Shown piece after piece: positions 36,242 to 44,980 of a stretch of DNA of 46,821 nucleotides. How positions within the stretch are numbered: the stretch's first letter is position 1; each line of letters opens with the position of its first letter. Under the pieces are notes generated by a model. The model searched no databases, was not told where the DNA came from, and was given only the letters and a program-made list of their open reading frames with translations. Origin of the DNA: Streptomyces bobili (GTDB taxonomy: Bacteria > Actinomycetota > Actinomycetes > Streptomycetales > Streptomycetaceae); the NCBI RefSeq assembly GCF_002154575.1, contig NZ_MUBA01000008.1, positions 1 through 46,821 of the forward strand, written 5' to 3'. The translations under genes were made by a program, and so were the position numbers.

Positions 36242-36675
36242 CGCGGACGAACCGAGACCGAGAAGCCGAACGTCAGGAAATACGCGCCGCCGCAGAACGT
36301 CTTCTGGCCGGGACGCCCCTGCGCCCGCCCGTCGGAAAGCTCACGGGGACCGAGTTGATCGCCGAGTGCGGGCTACGGCGCGACGTCGTCTATGGCGATC
36401 ACAAAGAGCTCGTGGACGAGTTCCGGGCACGGGCCAAGGCGCAGAGCTTCACCCAGCAGGTCGTCCAGAACATGGCCGACGAGAACACCGCGCTGCGCGA
36501 AGCCCTGACGAAGATCAAGACGGATCTCGCAGCGGAGCGCGAACGGGTTCGCGCTCTGGTACGTGCCGCCACCGAGCTGTCCCTGGAGCTGGAGCGGACC
36601 CGCGAAGAACTCGCAGCGGCTCAGCAGGTCACTCGCCTTCCGGGTCCACGAGGAACCAGACGAGTGCCCGGCTGA
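36238..36675 (+). CDS. Small coiled-coil protein downstream of the integrase (TnpC-like)
   Basis: A 145-residue protein. The N-terminal half (about 1-75) includes ERLLAGTPLRPPVGKLTGTE and a helix-turn-helix-like RRDVVYGDHKELVDEFRARA; the second half (about 78-132) is a coiled coil (ENTALREALTKIKTDLAAER onward). Its ATG overlaps the integrase stop (ATGA), so it was cotranslated. Small coiled-coil proteins behind tyrosine recombinases, such as TnpC of Tn554, direct the recombinase. Unlike its partner it is intact; it may be recent leftover of the element. Confidence 0.7.
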   Translation: MTRTNRDREAERQEIRAAAERLLAGTPLRPPVGKLTGTELIAECGLRRDVVYGDHKELVDEFRARAKAQSFTQQVVQNMADENTALREALTKIKTDLAAERERVRALVRAATELSLELERTREELAAAQQVTRLPGPRGTRRVPG

Positions 36676-36730
36676 AGGTGGACACATATCCAGTGACGGT
36701 GTGTGTGCCACGCAGCGAGTATCAGCGAGA

Positions 36731-36858
36731 TCGATCTTGGTGAACGTGGTGGCGCCGTAATTGCTGGCCGCGCTCATCGAGCGGCCGGCACGGCTCGTAT
36801 ACGTCAGCAGCGGAATGCGCCGCGGCGGGCGGCCGGACCTCACCGACGTGGACCGGTC
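36731..36858 (+). pseudogene. Short-chain dehydrogenase remnant
   Basis: The frame reads VNVVAP, stop, LLAALIERPARLVYVSSGMR and PDLTDVD. It matches the middle of an SDR such as the one at 41867-42655 (VNVLAPYLLTALI and RRLVYLSSGM). The conserved tyrosine codon has become TAA (36758-36760). No Rossmann or C-terminal part remains. It sits just upstream of the XRE gene. Confidence 0.65.
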
Positions 36859-36934
36859 AGACGCGCGCAGGCGGCGAATCGCGCTGACCTGCGACTCCGC
36901 GCTACCGGAAGGGGCTGGCGCTGGGGGTTGCTGC

Positions 36935-36946
36935 TGTGAGGGGTAA
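36935..36946 (-). promoter_or_regulatory. TTACCCCTCACA element before the XRE gene (reverse orientation)
   Basis: TGTGAGGGGTAA is the exact reverse complement of the TTACCCCTCACA found in the promoter before the aldo/keto reductase at 38094. It lies 45 bases before the XRE start. The possible -10 TACCCT (36979-36984) is so close to the ATG that the transcript may be leaderless. Confidence 0.6.
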
Positions 36947-36991
36947 TGACAGGGTCTCTCAGTTAGTGAGCGGCGAACCTACCCTGGCCTC

Positions 36992-37879
36992 ATGGACAAC
37001 CGCGTCGAAATCAGTGCGTTTCTGAAATCTCGCAGAGGCAAGATCACGCCCGAGCAGGCCGGTCTGCCCGTGTACGGCCAACGCCGGGTGGCCGGGCTGC
37101 GCAGGAACGAGGTCGCGATGCTCGCCGGCGTCAGCGTCGAGTACTACACGCGTCTGGAGCGCGGCAATCTCAGCGGTGTCTCCGACAGCGTCCTGGACGC
37201 GCTGGCCCAGGCTCTGCGGCTCGACGACACGGAGCGCACACACTTGTACGACCTGGCCCGAGCGGCGAACACGACGCCCGCCCGTGTGCGGCGCCGGACT
37301 GCCCGGCCGGCTGTGCGGCCCAGCGTGCAGCGCATCGTTGACGGGATGCCGGGCATGCCGGCGTTCGTGAAGAACCACCGATTCGACATTCTGGTCGCCA
37401 ACCCGCTCGGTCGCGCACTGTTCTCGGAGATGTACGCCGATCCGGTCTGTGGGGCGAACACCGTGCGGTTCGTGTTCCTCAGTCCCGCGGCCCGGCGGTT
37501 CTACGTCGACTGGGAACGCATCGCCAGGGGCGCTGTGGGTGCGCTGCGGATCGAGGCGGGCAAGAACCCGTACGACCGCGAGTTGTCGAACCTGATCGGT
37601 GAGCTGTCGACCCGCAGCGACGCCTTCCGCGTGATGTGGGGCGCCCACGACGTACACGTCTTCCATGACGGGACGAAACGCCTCCGGCATCCGGTCGTCG
37701 GCGAGCTGGAGCTCAACTTCGAATCGATGAACCTGCCGGACGGCTCGGGGCTGGTCGTGGCGTTGTACAACGCGGCCCCCGGCTCCGCGGCCGCGGACGC
37801 GCTGAACCTGCTGGCGAGCTGGTCCGCCACGGCCGAGGCCGCGGATGTGCAGTCCGCCGAGGCGGACTCCGAGAACTGA
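36992..37879 (+). CDS. XRE-family transcriptional regulator with MmyB-like ligand-binding domain
   Basis: A 295-residue protein. The N-terminal helix-turn-helix (about 8-80) has VAGLRRNEVAMLAGVSVEYY and TRLERGNLSGVSDSVLDALA, the HTH_31 type. The C-terminal domain (about 105-280) carries VKNHRFDILVANPLGRALFS, RFVFLSPAARRFYVDWERIA and FHDGTKRLRHPVVGELELNF, the MmyB-like region that binds fatty-acid-type ligands. These regulators often sit beside SDR and aldo/keto reductase genes and respond to redox or reactive compounds. It is the likely regulator of the redox cassette that follows. Confidence 0.93.
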   Translation: MDNRVEISAFLKSRRGKITPEQAGLPVYGQRRVAGLRRNEVAMLAGVSVEYYTRLERGNLSGVSDSVLDALAQALRLDDTERTHLYDLARAANTTPARVRRRTARPAVRPSVQRIVDGMPGMPAFVKNHRFDILVANPLGRALFSEMYADPVCGANTVRFVFLSPAARRFYVDWERIARGAVGALRIEAGKNPYDRELSNLIGELSTRSDAFRVMWGAHDVHVFHDGTKRLRHPVVGELELNFESMNLPDGSGLVVALYNAAPGSAAADALNLLASWSATAEAADVQSAEADSEN

Positions 37880-37937
37880 ACCGACGTCCACGGCCCCGCC
37901 TGCTCCGGCTGCCGCCGGCAGCAAGGGCGGGGCTTTG

Positions 37938-38030
37938 GCCTGCGCATATGCCGCTGGGGGTCCCTGCTGTTACCCCTCACAGCGGAGACTCCCTCATCGT
38001 GTCCGTTCCCGGTTGCATGGTCAGTGCCCC
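37938..38030 (+). repeat. Duplicated promoter block, copy 1
   Basis: The 93 bp from 37938 share long identical runs with 44740-44833, including CTGGGGGTCCCTGC, TACCCCTCACA, GAGACTCCC and CCCGGTTGCATGGTCAGTGC. Both copies lie ahead of the same N-terminal aldo/keto reductase sequence. Copy 1 drives the (truncated) reductase at 38094. Confidence 0.88.
37970..37981 (+). promoter_or_regulatory. TTACCCCTCACA element before the first aldo/keto reductase
   Basis: Exact element TTACCCCTCACA. Together with GGGGGT (37956-37961) it forms a loose inverted repeat GGGGT...ACCCC around CCCTGCTG. It is the candidate XRE operator. Confidence 0.6.
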
Positions 38031-38042
38031 GCTTTGGGGCCG

Positions 38043-38069
38043 ACCGGTATCGAACCTCGTATCGGTCCG
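38043..38069. promoter_or_regulatory. Dyad in the aldo/keto reductase leader
   Basis: GACCGGTATCG and CGTATCGGTC are nearly complementary around AACCT. It lies between the promoter block and the reductase start. The element is missing from the second copy of the block, so it may be specific to this leader. Confidence 0.4.
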
Positions 38070-38093
38070 TCCCCGCTCATGCAAGGAACCACC

Positions 38094-38471
38094 ATGACTG
38101 GCAAGAGCACGATGATCACGCTGAACAACGGCGTGCAGATGCCCGCGCTCGGCCTCGGCGTCTTCCAGAGCCCACCGCAGGAGACCGCCACCGCGGTCAC
38201 GACCGCGCTCCAGCACGGCTACCGACTGATCGACACCGCCGCCGTCTACGGCAACGAGAAGGAGGTCGGCGAGGGCATCGTCGCCTCCGGCGTCGACCGC
38301 GGTGAGGTCTTCGTGACCACCAAGCTGTGGCTCTCGGACTTCGGCCACGACGCGACCCTGCGTGCCTTCGACACCAGCCTGAGCAGGCTGGGCCTGGACT
38401 ACCTGGACCTGTACCTGCTGCACTTCCCGTACACGTCCGAGTTCGACTCCACGCGGAACGCGCCGAGGTGA
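38094..38471 (+). pseudogene. Truncated aldo/keto reductase (AKR5-like)
   Basis: The first 122 codons are a normal AKR N-terminal half: MTGKSTMITLNNGVQMPALG, then all four catalytic residues D47, Y52, K77 and H110. Real family members run to about 280 residues; this one ends after SEFDSTRNAPR, where the sequence jumps at about 38462 into an MFS transporter in another frame. Half a barrel is not expected to fold. It is close to the complete paralogue at 42723-43607. Confidence 0.8.
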
Positions 38472-39145
38472 CATCCTCCGTCCCCTCCCAGCTCGCCGTA
38501 CTGCGCCATGGCCGTATGTGGCTGGTCCTTGCCGCCGCTGCGCTCATCACGGGTGGCTTCATGGCCGCGTACAGCTAGATCTCTCCGTTGCTCACCGAGC
38601 GGACCGGGATCTCCGAAGGAGCCGTACCGCTCGTCCTGGTCGGCTTCGGCGTCGGTGCTCTGCTGGGCACGAACATCACCGGGCGCCTTGGCGACCGCAA
38701 GCCGCTGGCCACGTTCATCACCACCTCCGTCGCCTCGGTGCTGGTGCTGGTGCTGCTCCTGCTGATCCCGCTGTCCACCAGCCCTGTGGCGACCGTCGTC
38801 CTGGTGGTGCTCCTGGGTGTGACGGGCCTGGGCATCACATCGATCGCCACCCCGCTGGCCGTGCGCTTCGGACACTCCTCGCCCGCCCTTGCCGCTGCCT
38901 TGACGGTGTCGGCCTTCAACATGGGGATCGCCCTCGTCTCCTGGCTGGCGGGCACGACCTTGGACACTTCCCTGGACGTGACCGGACCGGAGGTGGTCGG
39001 CGCGGTCATGGCCGGACTGGGCGTGATTCCCCTGCTCGTCCTCGCCGCGATACGCGCCACCCGCACCGCCGTACCTCAGGTGTCCCTGCCTGCGGCGGAC
39101 GAGGAGACCTCCCACAAGGCTCAGGCCCGCCGCGTGGCGGCCTGA
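38465..39145 (+). pseudogene. MFS transporter remnant with nonsense codon
   Basis: The reading frame VTSSVPSQLAVLRHGRMWLV continues as a C-terminal MFS half (LVGFGVGALLGTNITGRLGD through six hydrophobic segments to about residue 225). A TAG at 38576-38578 stands where the family has tyrosine (AAYSxISPLL). The N-terminal six helices are gone. A residual protein could start at 38588 (TTG), but there is no ribosome-binding site I trust. AraJ-like sugar or drug exporter originally. Confidence 0.78.
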
Positions 39146-39238
39146 CTACGGGAGACCACGTGTCGTTCCTGCCACGAACCCCCAACTCGTCTGATTACGT
39201 TTTGTAACGGATCAAACACATAGAAAGGATGAAGCGCC

Positions 39239-39568
39239 ATGGCTGAAGAACAGACCGCCGCACAGAAGCTGCTCGGCGACTTTGCGCCCGAACTGGTCCG
39301 GCTCACCGACGACGTCCTGTTCGGCGAGGTGTGGGCGAGCGAGGGCCTGTCCCAGCGGGACCGCAGCCTGATCACCGTTGCCACCCTGGTCGCCCTCTAC
39401 CGCGCCGACCAGCTCGCCTTTCACCTGCCGAAGGCGCTGGAGAACGGGGTGACGAAGGACGAGTTGGTGGAGGCCATCACCCACATCGCGTTCTACGCCC
39501 TCTGGCCCAATGCGATGTCCGCGATCACCCAGCTGAAGAACATCGTCGAGGGCGCCGACGCGAGCTGA
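39239..39568 (+). CDS. Carboxymuconolactone decarboxylase-family protein
   Basis: A 109-residue protein of the CMD fold: FGEVWASEGLSQRDRSLITV, LVALYRADQLAFHLPKALEN and ELVEAITHIAFYALWPNAMS. The AhpD CxxC pair is absent, so it is closer to the decarboxylase side than to alkyl hydroperoxidase. Such small proteins often accompany aldo/keto reductase and SDR genes in detoxification cassettes. The ATG has GAAAGGA upstream. An imperfect dyad (39192-39214) lies in the leader. Confidence 0.9.
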   Translation: MAEEQTAAQKLLGDFAPELVRLTDDVLFGEVWASEGLSQRDRSLITVATLVALYRADQLAFHLPKALENGVTKDELVEAITHIAFYALWPNAMSAITQLKNIVEGADAS

Positions 39569-40639
<1,071 letters not shown>

Positions 40640-40661
40640 GTCACCGGCCTTAATCGGCCCG

Positions 40662-40699
40662 TTCCTGACGAAGCGTCGTTCGAGGCGCTTCGTCAGGAA
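40662..40699. terminator. Long hairpin between the aldo/keto reductase and SDR genes
   Basis: TTCCTGACGAAGCG (40662-40675) pairs perfectly with CGCTTCGTCAGGAA (40686-40699) around a 10-base loop. The left arm also complements a second CGTCAGGA (40709-40716) that contains the Shine-Dalgarno of the SDR gene. It may be a terminator, or an element that switches between two pairings. Confidence 0.75.
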
Positions 40700-40725
40700 G
40701 GCCCTGCCCGTCAGGAGAAGTGCGC

Positions 40726-41499
40726 ATGGAATCGCAGGTACTCAAGGGGCGGATCGCCCTGGTCACCGGCGGCACGACCGGACTCGGCTTCGGCGCCGCC
40801 AAGCGTCTGATCGAAGAGGGAGCCACTGTCTACATCACAGGCCGGCGCAAGGACGTGCTGGATGCCGCCGCGGAGAAGCTCGGCCCGTCCGCCACCGGGA
40901 TCCGGGCCGACGTCACGAGCAAGAGCGACATGCTGTGCGTCGCCGAAACGATCAAGGCGGCGCACGGCCGGCTCGACATACTCTTCGCCAACGCGGGTGG
41001 CGGACACGCCACGCCCCTCGCCGAGTTGACCGAGGAGCAGATCGACAGCGAGCTCGGCATCAACATCAAGGGCGTCGTCCTCACGGTGCAGAGCGTGCTG
41101 GACGTCCTTGGCGACGGCGCGTCCATCGTCCTCAACGCGTCGATCACCGCCGACATGGGGCTGCCCGGGTTCGCCGTCTACGCGTCGTCGAAGGCGGCCG
41201 TGCGCTCCCTCGCCCGCAGCTGGACGACGGACCTCAAGGACCGTGGGATCCGGGTCAACTCGATCAGCCCCGGAGTGGTGCCCACCGAGGGATACAGCCA
41301 CGAACAGAAGCTGAGCGACGACGACATCGCCGCCTACGTCGAGCGCGTCGCGAAGGAGATTCCGGCGGGACGCGTGGGGACGGCCGAGGACATCGGCGAC
41401 GCCCTCGTCTTCCTGGCCTCGGACACCAGCCGCTACATCACGGGCGTCGACCTCGTCGTGGACGGCGGCATGACCCGCGTCTACGCCGGCCAGAACTGA
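40726..41499 (+). CDS. SDR-family oxidoreductase
   Basis: A 257-residue classical short-chain dehydrogenase: cofactor motif TGGTTGLG (14-21), NAG in LFANAGGGHATPL, and catalytic S..Y152-x3-K156 (YASSKAAVRSLA), ending in a normal SDR tail (YITGVDLVVDGGM). Substrate unknown. ATG 40726 has AGGAGA seven bases upstream; a GTG at 40720 is less likely. It starts a tight group with the ABM, second SDR and reductase genes. Confidence 0.94.
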   Translation: MESQVLKGRIALVTGGTTGLGFGAAKRLIEEGATVYITGRRKDVLDAAAEKLGPSATGIRADVTSKSDMLCVAETIKAAHGRLDILFANAGGGHATPLAELTEEQIDSELGINIKGVVLTVQSVLDVLGDGASIVLNASITADMGLPGFAVYASSKAAVRSLARSWTTDLKDRGIRVNSISPGVVPTEGYSHEQKLSDDDIAAYVERVAKEIPAGRVGTAEDIGDALVFLASDTSRYITGVDLVVDGGMTRVYAGQN

Positions 41500-41512
41500 C
41501 CGAGGAATCCAC

Positions 41513-41830
41513 ATGACCACGGTCAAGTCGGCAGAGCGCCACATCATCTGCGAGGTACGTGGCAAGGCGGCCCACCGCGCCAGGGTCAAGGAGCTCCTGC
41601 TGGAGCTCGTGGGCCCCGCGCGGGCCGAGGCGGGATGCCTCTACTACGACCTCTACCAGCAGGCGGACGAGCCCGACACCTTCTACATCGTCGACGGCTG
41701 GGCGTCACCCGAAGCCGTCGCGGAACACGCCGAGCACCCGAACGTGACGAAGGTCGTCGAGCAACTCCTCCCGCTGCTCGCCGTACCCCTCAAGGTCACC
41801 ACCAGCCATCGGGTCAGCGACCCGGACTAG
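41513..41830 (+). CDS. Antibiotic biosynthesis monooxygenase (ABM)-family protein
   Basis: A 105-residue ferredoxin-like fold protein: ICEVRGKAAHRARVKELLLE, EAGCLYYDLYQQADEPDTFY and IVDGWASPEAVAEHAEHPNV. ABM proteins such as YgiN act on quinones without added cofactors. Thirteen bases after the SDR stop with a GAGGA ribosome-binding site. Confidence 0.92.
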   Translation: MTTVKSAERHIICEVRGKAAHRARVKELLLELVGPARAEAGCLYYDLYQQADEPDTFYIVDGWASPEAVAEHAEHPNVTKVVEQLLPLLAVPLKVTTSHRVSDPD

Positions 41831-41866
41831 CGACTGGCCGGGGGCCGAACCCTTCAGGACATACTC

Positions 41867-42655
41867 ATGGCTCGCATCTTCATCACCGGTTCCACCGACG
41901 GCCTCGGCCTGATGGCCGCCCAACTGCTCTTGCGGCAGGGCCACACGGTGGCGCTCCATGCACGCAACGACACCCGGGCCCGCCACGCACACGCCGCGCT
42001 CCCGGACAACGCGGGCGTCGCCGTCGGTGACCTCTCCAGCATCGCCCGGACCCGCGATGTGGCCACCCAGGTCAACGACTTGGGCACCTTCGACGCGGTC
42101 ATCCACAACGCCGGCGTCGGCTACTACGGGCGAGGCCGGGTGGAGACCGAGGACGGCCTCTCGGACGTCTTCGCGGTCAACGTGCTGGCGCCCTACCTCC
42201 TCACGGCGCTGATCACCCCACCCCGACGGCTCGTCTATCTCAGCTCCGGCATGCACCACAGCGGCGAGGCCGCCCTGCGGGACCCGCAGTGGGCGACGCG
42301 GCCGTGGAAGGGCTCCCAGGCGTACTCGGAGTCGAAGTTCCACGTCACCGCTCTCATGCTCGCCGTCGCGAGGAAATGGCCCCAGGTGCTCTCCAACGCC
42401 GTCGACCCGGGCTGGGTCGCCACGAAGATGGGCGGCAGCGGCGCCACCGACGACCGGCGGCTGGCTCCGGTGACCCAGGCCTGGCTGGCGGCCGGCGACG
42501 ACGCGGCGGCGCTGGTCACCGGCCGCTACTTCCACCACCAGCAGCCCTGCCCGCCGCACCCGACGACGCAGTCGCCCGAAGTGCAGGACCGGCTGCTGAA
42601 GTACTGCGCCGATCTCACCGGCGTCGAACTGCCCACAGCGGTCTCTGCCGACTGA
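41867..42655 (+). CDS. SDR-family oxidoreductase (atypical)
   Basis: A 262-residue short-chain dehydrogenase. The cofactor motif is TGSTDGLG (8-15), NAG follows in VIHNAGVGYY, and the catalytic S-x-Y-x3-K is at SSGMH...AYSESKFHVTAL. The C-terminal region GRYFHHQQPCPPHPTTQSPE suits the group of daunorubicin/retinol-type SDRs. The same family fragment is found before the XRE gene. Gap of 36 bases to the ABM gene. Confidence 0.92.
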   Translation: MARIFITGSTDGLGLMAAQLLLRQGHTVALHARNDTRARHAHAALPDNAGVAVGDLSSIARTRDVATQVNDLGTFDAVIHNAGVGYYGRGRVETEDGLSDVFAVNVLAPYLLTALITPPRRLVYLSSGMHHSGEAALRDPQWATRPWKGSQAYSESKFHVTALMLAVARKWPQVLSNAVDPGWVATKMGGSGATDDRRLAPVTQAWLAAGDDAAALVTGRYFHHQQPCPPHPTTQSPEVQDRLLKYCADLTGVELPTAVSAD

Positions 42656-42722
42656 GCCCGCGTCCCCCTCCCCGTCCGCACACGGACACCACTGCGTGCG
42701 CCCACCCCGATCGGAGCGAACC

Positions 42723-43607
42723 ATGACCGCAACGAACCCACTCATCACCCTGAACAACGGCGTACCGATCCCCGCCTTGGGACTCGGCGTCTACCAGAGC
42801 GCCCCCGAGGAGACCACCGACGCGGTCCTGACCGCGCTGCACGACGGTTACCGGCTGATCGACACCGCCGCCGCCTACTTCAACGAGCGGGAGGTCGGCG
42901 AGGCGATCGCCCGCTCCGACGTGGACCGCTCCGAAATCTTCGTGACGACCAAGCTGTGGATCAGCGACTACGGCTACGACTCCGCCCTGCGGGCCTTCGA
43001 CGTGAGTCTGCGCAAGCTGGGCATCGAGCAGCTCGACCTGTGGCTGCTGCACCAGCCGCTGCCGTCCGACTTCGAGAGGACGATCGGGGCGTACAAGGCG
43101 GCGGAGAAGCTCCTCGCCGAGGGGCGCGTCCGTGCGATCGGCGTGTCGAACCAGACGCCCAAACAGCTCGAAGAGCTCATCTCCCGCACCGACATCGTTC
43201 CGGCGGTGAACCAGATCCAGGTGCACCCCTACTACACCCAGGGCGAGTGGCGCGCAGCGAACGAAAGCCACGGCATCCTGACCCAGTCGTGGTCGCCCAT
43301 CGGCGGCTCCTACGTCTACCGGGGCGCCGACACCAACCCACTCGAAGACCCCGTCATCACCGCCCTGGCCGACAAGTACGCGAAGACGCCCGCGCAGGTC
43401 ATGCTGCGCTGGCACCTCGACCACGGCTTCTGCGCGATCCCGAAGTCCGTCAAGGCCCGTCGCATCGCCGAGAACTTCGACGTCTTCGACTTCGCCCTGC
43501 CCCCCGACGAGGTGGCCGCGATCGACGCCCTCGACACCGGCGTACGCGGCGGACCCGACCCGGACTCGCTCAACCTGGAGAACGCCGGCTTCCCGATCCC
43601 CGACTAG
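42723..43607 (+). CDS. Aldo/keto reductase (AKR5-like, 2,5-diketogluconate-reductase type)
   Basis: A complete 294-residue reductase. Catalytic residues D47, Y52, K77 and H110 are in LIDTAAAYFNEREVGEAI, FVTTKLWISDYGYDSAL and LLHQPLPSDFE; NADPH contacts are in SVKARRIAENFDVFDF. It is the intact counterpart of the truncated gene at 38094, with a similar start (LITLNNGVPIPALGLGVYQS). ATG 42723 follows CGGAGCGAACC. Last gene of the SDR-led group. Confidence 0.94.
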   Translation: MTATNPLITLNNGVPIPALGLGVYQSAPEETTDAVLTALHDGYRLIDTAAAYFNEREVGEAIARSDVDRSEIFVTTKLWISDYGYDSALRAFDVSLRKLGIEQLDLWLLHQPLPSDFERTIGAYKAAEKLLAEGRVRAIGVSNQTPKQLEELISRTDIVPAVNQIQVHPYYTQGEWRAANESHGILTQSWSPIGGSYVYRGADTNPLEDPVITALADKYAKTPAQVMLRWHLDHGFCAIPKSVKARRIAENFDVFDFALPPDEVAAIDALDTGVRGGPDPDSLNLENAGFPIPD

Positions 43608-43636
43608 CTAGGGGCTCCCCAGCCGATCAGGCATGT

Positions 43637-43653
43637 CGTCAGCGCCGCTGACG
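43637..43653. promoter_or_regulatory. 17-bp palindrome after the aldo/keto reductase gene
   Basis: CGTCAGCG-C-CGCTGACG is exact around a central C. It lies 30 bases after the reductase stop and 72 bases before the propeller gene, so it is either an end-of-transcript hairpin or an operator. Confidence 0.45.
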
Positions 43654-43724
43654 CTCCACTCCGGCCGGGCCTGCGGCGCCGATGGAAAGAACGAAAGAGC
43701 GCAATGATCACGAAAGGTATATCC

Positions 43725-44705
43725 ATGAAGAAGTCGTTCAAGCTCGCGGCGATCTCCGCGACCGCAGCTGTCATCGTCTCGGCGCCGTACGCGTCCGCCG
43801 CGACCGGACACGCGGACGCGCGGCCCGCCGTCACCCACGTGAAGACCGTGGCCGCCTTCGACTTCGCCACCGGCGACGTGCCCGAGAACATCACCGTCGC
43901 CCCGGACAATTCACTGACCGTCTCGATGGTGGGCACGCCCGCGGGCGAACGGCCGGCACTGGTGCGGATCGCACCGTCCGGGCACCGCACGGTGCTGGTC
44001 ACCGGGCAGAAGGGCGACGGAATCACCGGCAACACTCGCGGCCACGACGGCACCGTCTACTACGACGTGTGGTCCTCCGACGCCTCCCGGAACGGGGTGT
44101 GGAAGTTGCCGCCGGGCGGCACTCCTCACCGCATCGCGGCATTGCCCGCGGGCGGAGTCCCCAACGGTCTGGCCATCGATCCGGCCGGGCGCACCTTGTA
44201 CGTCGCCGACAGCGAGATGGGCACCGTCTGGAGCGTACCGGTCTCCGGCGGTCCCGCGACCGCGTGGCTGGTCGACCCCGCCCTCGCGATCAAGGCGTCC
44301 GCACCCGTGCCGTACGGTGCGAACGGACTCCGTTTCCACAACGGCGCTGTATGGGTCTCCAACCTCAGCAAGGGCACGCTGCTGCGGATCCCCGTCACCG
44401 TCACCGGAGCTCCGGGCCGGGTCCACACCGTCGCCAGCGGCCTCACTGGCATCGATGACTTCAACTTCCTCAGCGACCACTCCAATGTCGTGTTCGCCGC
44501 GCTGAACACACAGAACAAGATCGCGGTCATCCACCCGAACGGCACTACCAGGACCGTGCTGACCGCCTCGGACGGCCTCGCCTCACCCACCGCCACCGCG
44601 GTGCGCGGGAAGCGGCTGTACATCACCGACGGCGGACTCGACGAGCCGCACGACGCGCAAGTGCAGAGTGGGAAGATCGACCTCGGCGCGCTGCTCTCCC
44701 ACTGA
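43725..44705 (+). CDS. Secreted beta-propeller protein (SMP-30/ScyD-like)
   Basis: A 326-residue exported protein. The signal peptide MKKSFKLAAISATAAVIVSA ends before AATGHADA. The mature part is a six-blade propeller, seen as repeated blocks such as NITVAPDNSLTVSMVGTP, GLAIDPAGRTLYVADSEMG, GLRFHNGAVWVSNLSKG and ATAVRGKRLYITDGGLDEP. ScyD/SMP-30/NHL-type repeats fit; enzymatic residues of gluconolactonases cannot be confirmed. Start ATG 43725 has a weak AAAGG site; 43704 is possible. It is the only secreted protein of the cassette. Confidence 0.85.
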   Translation: MKKSFKLAAISATAAVIVSAPYASAATGHADARPAVTHVKTVAAFDFATGDVPENITVAPDNSLTVSMVGTPAGERPALVRIAPSGHRTVLVTGQKGDGITGNTRGHDGTVYYDVWSSDASRNGVWKLPPGGTPHRIAALPAGGVPNGLAIDPAGRTLYVADSEMGTVWSVPVSGGPATAWLVDPALAIKASAPVPYGANGLRFHNGAVWVSNLSKGTLLRIPVTVTGAPGRVHTVASGLTGIDDFNFLSDHSNVVFAALNTQNKIAVIHPNGTTRTVLTASDGLASPTATAVRGKRLYITDGGLDEPHDAQVQSGKIDLGALLSH

Positions 44706-44739
44706 GCGCCCGGCAGCTCCCAGTAATTCGGACGGCGCG

Positions 44740-44833
44740 GCCTGCAGGGATGCCACCTGGGGGTCCCTGCAGGTACCCCTCACAACCGAGACTCCCACGT
44801 CATCGCCATTCCCGGTTGCATGGTCAGTGCCCC
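44740..44833 (+). repeat. Duplicated promoter block, copy 2
   Basis: It shares long identical runs with 37938-38030. Here a perfect 10-bp dyad CCTGCAGGGA/TCCCTGCAGG (44741-44750 with 44764-44773) has formed, which the first copy lacks. About 43 bases between the block and the reductase start are missing relative to copy 1. Confidence 0.88.
44773..44784 (+). promoter_or_regulatory. GTACCCCTCACA element before the FAD monooxygenase
   Basis: Eleven of twelve bases match the element at 37970-37981. It lies about 200 bases before the FAD monooxygenase start. Candidate XRE operator. Confidence 0.55.
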
Positions 44834-44853
44834 ACTTCCGCTAGGGATGGGAC

Positions 44854-44967
44854 ACAACTGGCAAGAGCCCGGTGATCACGCTGGGCAGCGCCGCCGAGAT
44901 GCCCACCCTGGGCCTCGGCGCCCGCCACAGCGCGCCCGCCCAGACCACCACCGTGACGACTCCGTGA
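44854..44967 (+). pseudogene. Aldo/keto reductase N-terminal remnant
   Basis: Thirty-seven codons TGKSPVITLGSAAEMPTLGL onward match the start of the reductase at 38094 (TGKSTMITLNNGVQMPALGL). The initiator ATG has become ACA and a TGA stop occurs after TTTVTTP. The last bases (GAGGAG) now supply the ribosome-binding site of the FAD monooxygenase. Confidence 0.82.
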
Positions 44968-44980
44968 GGAGAACAACAGC

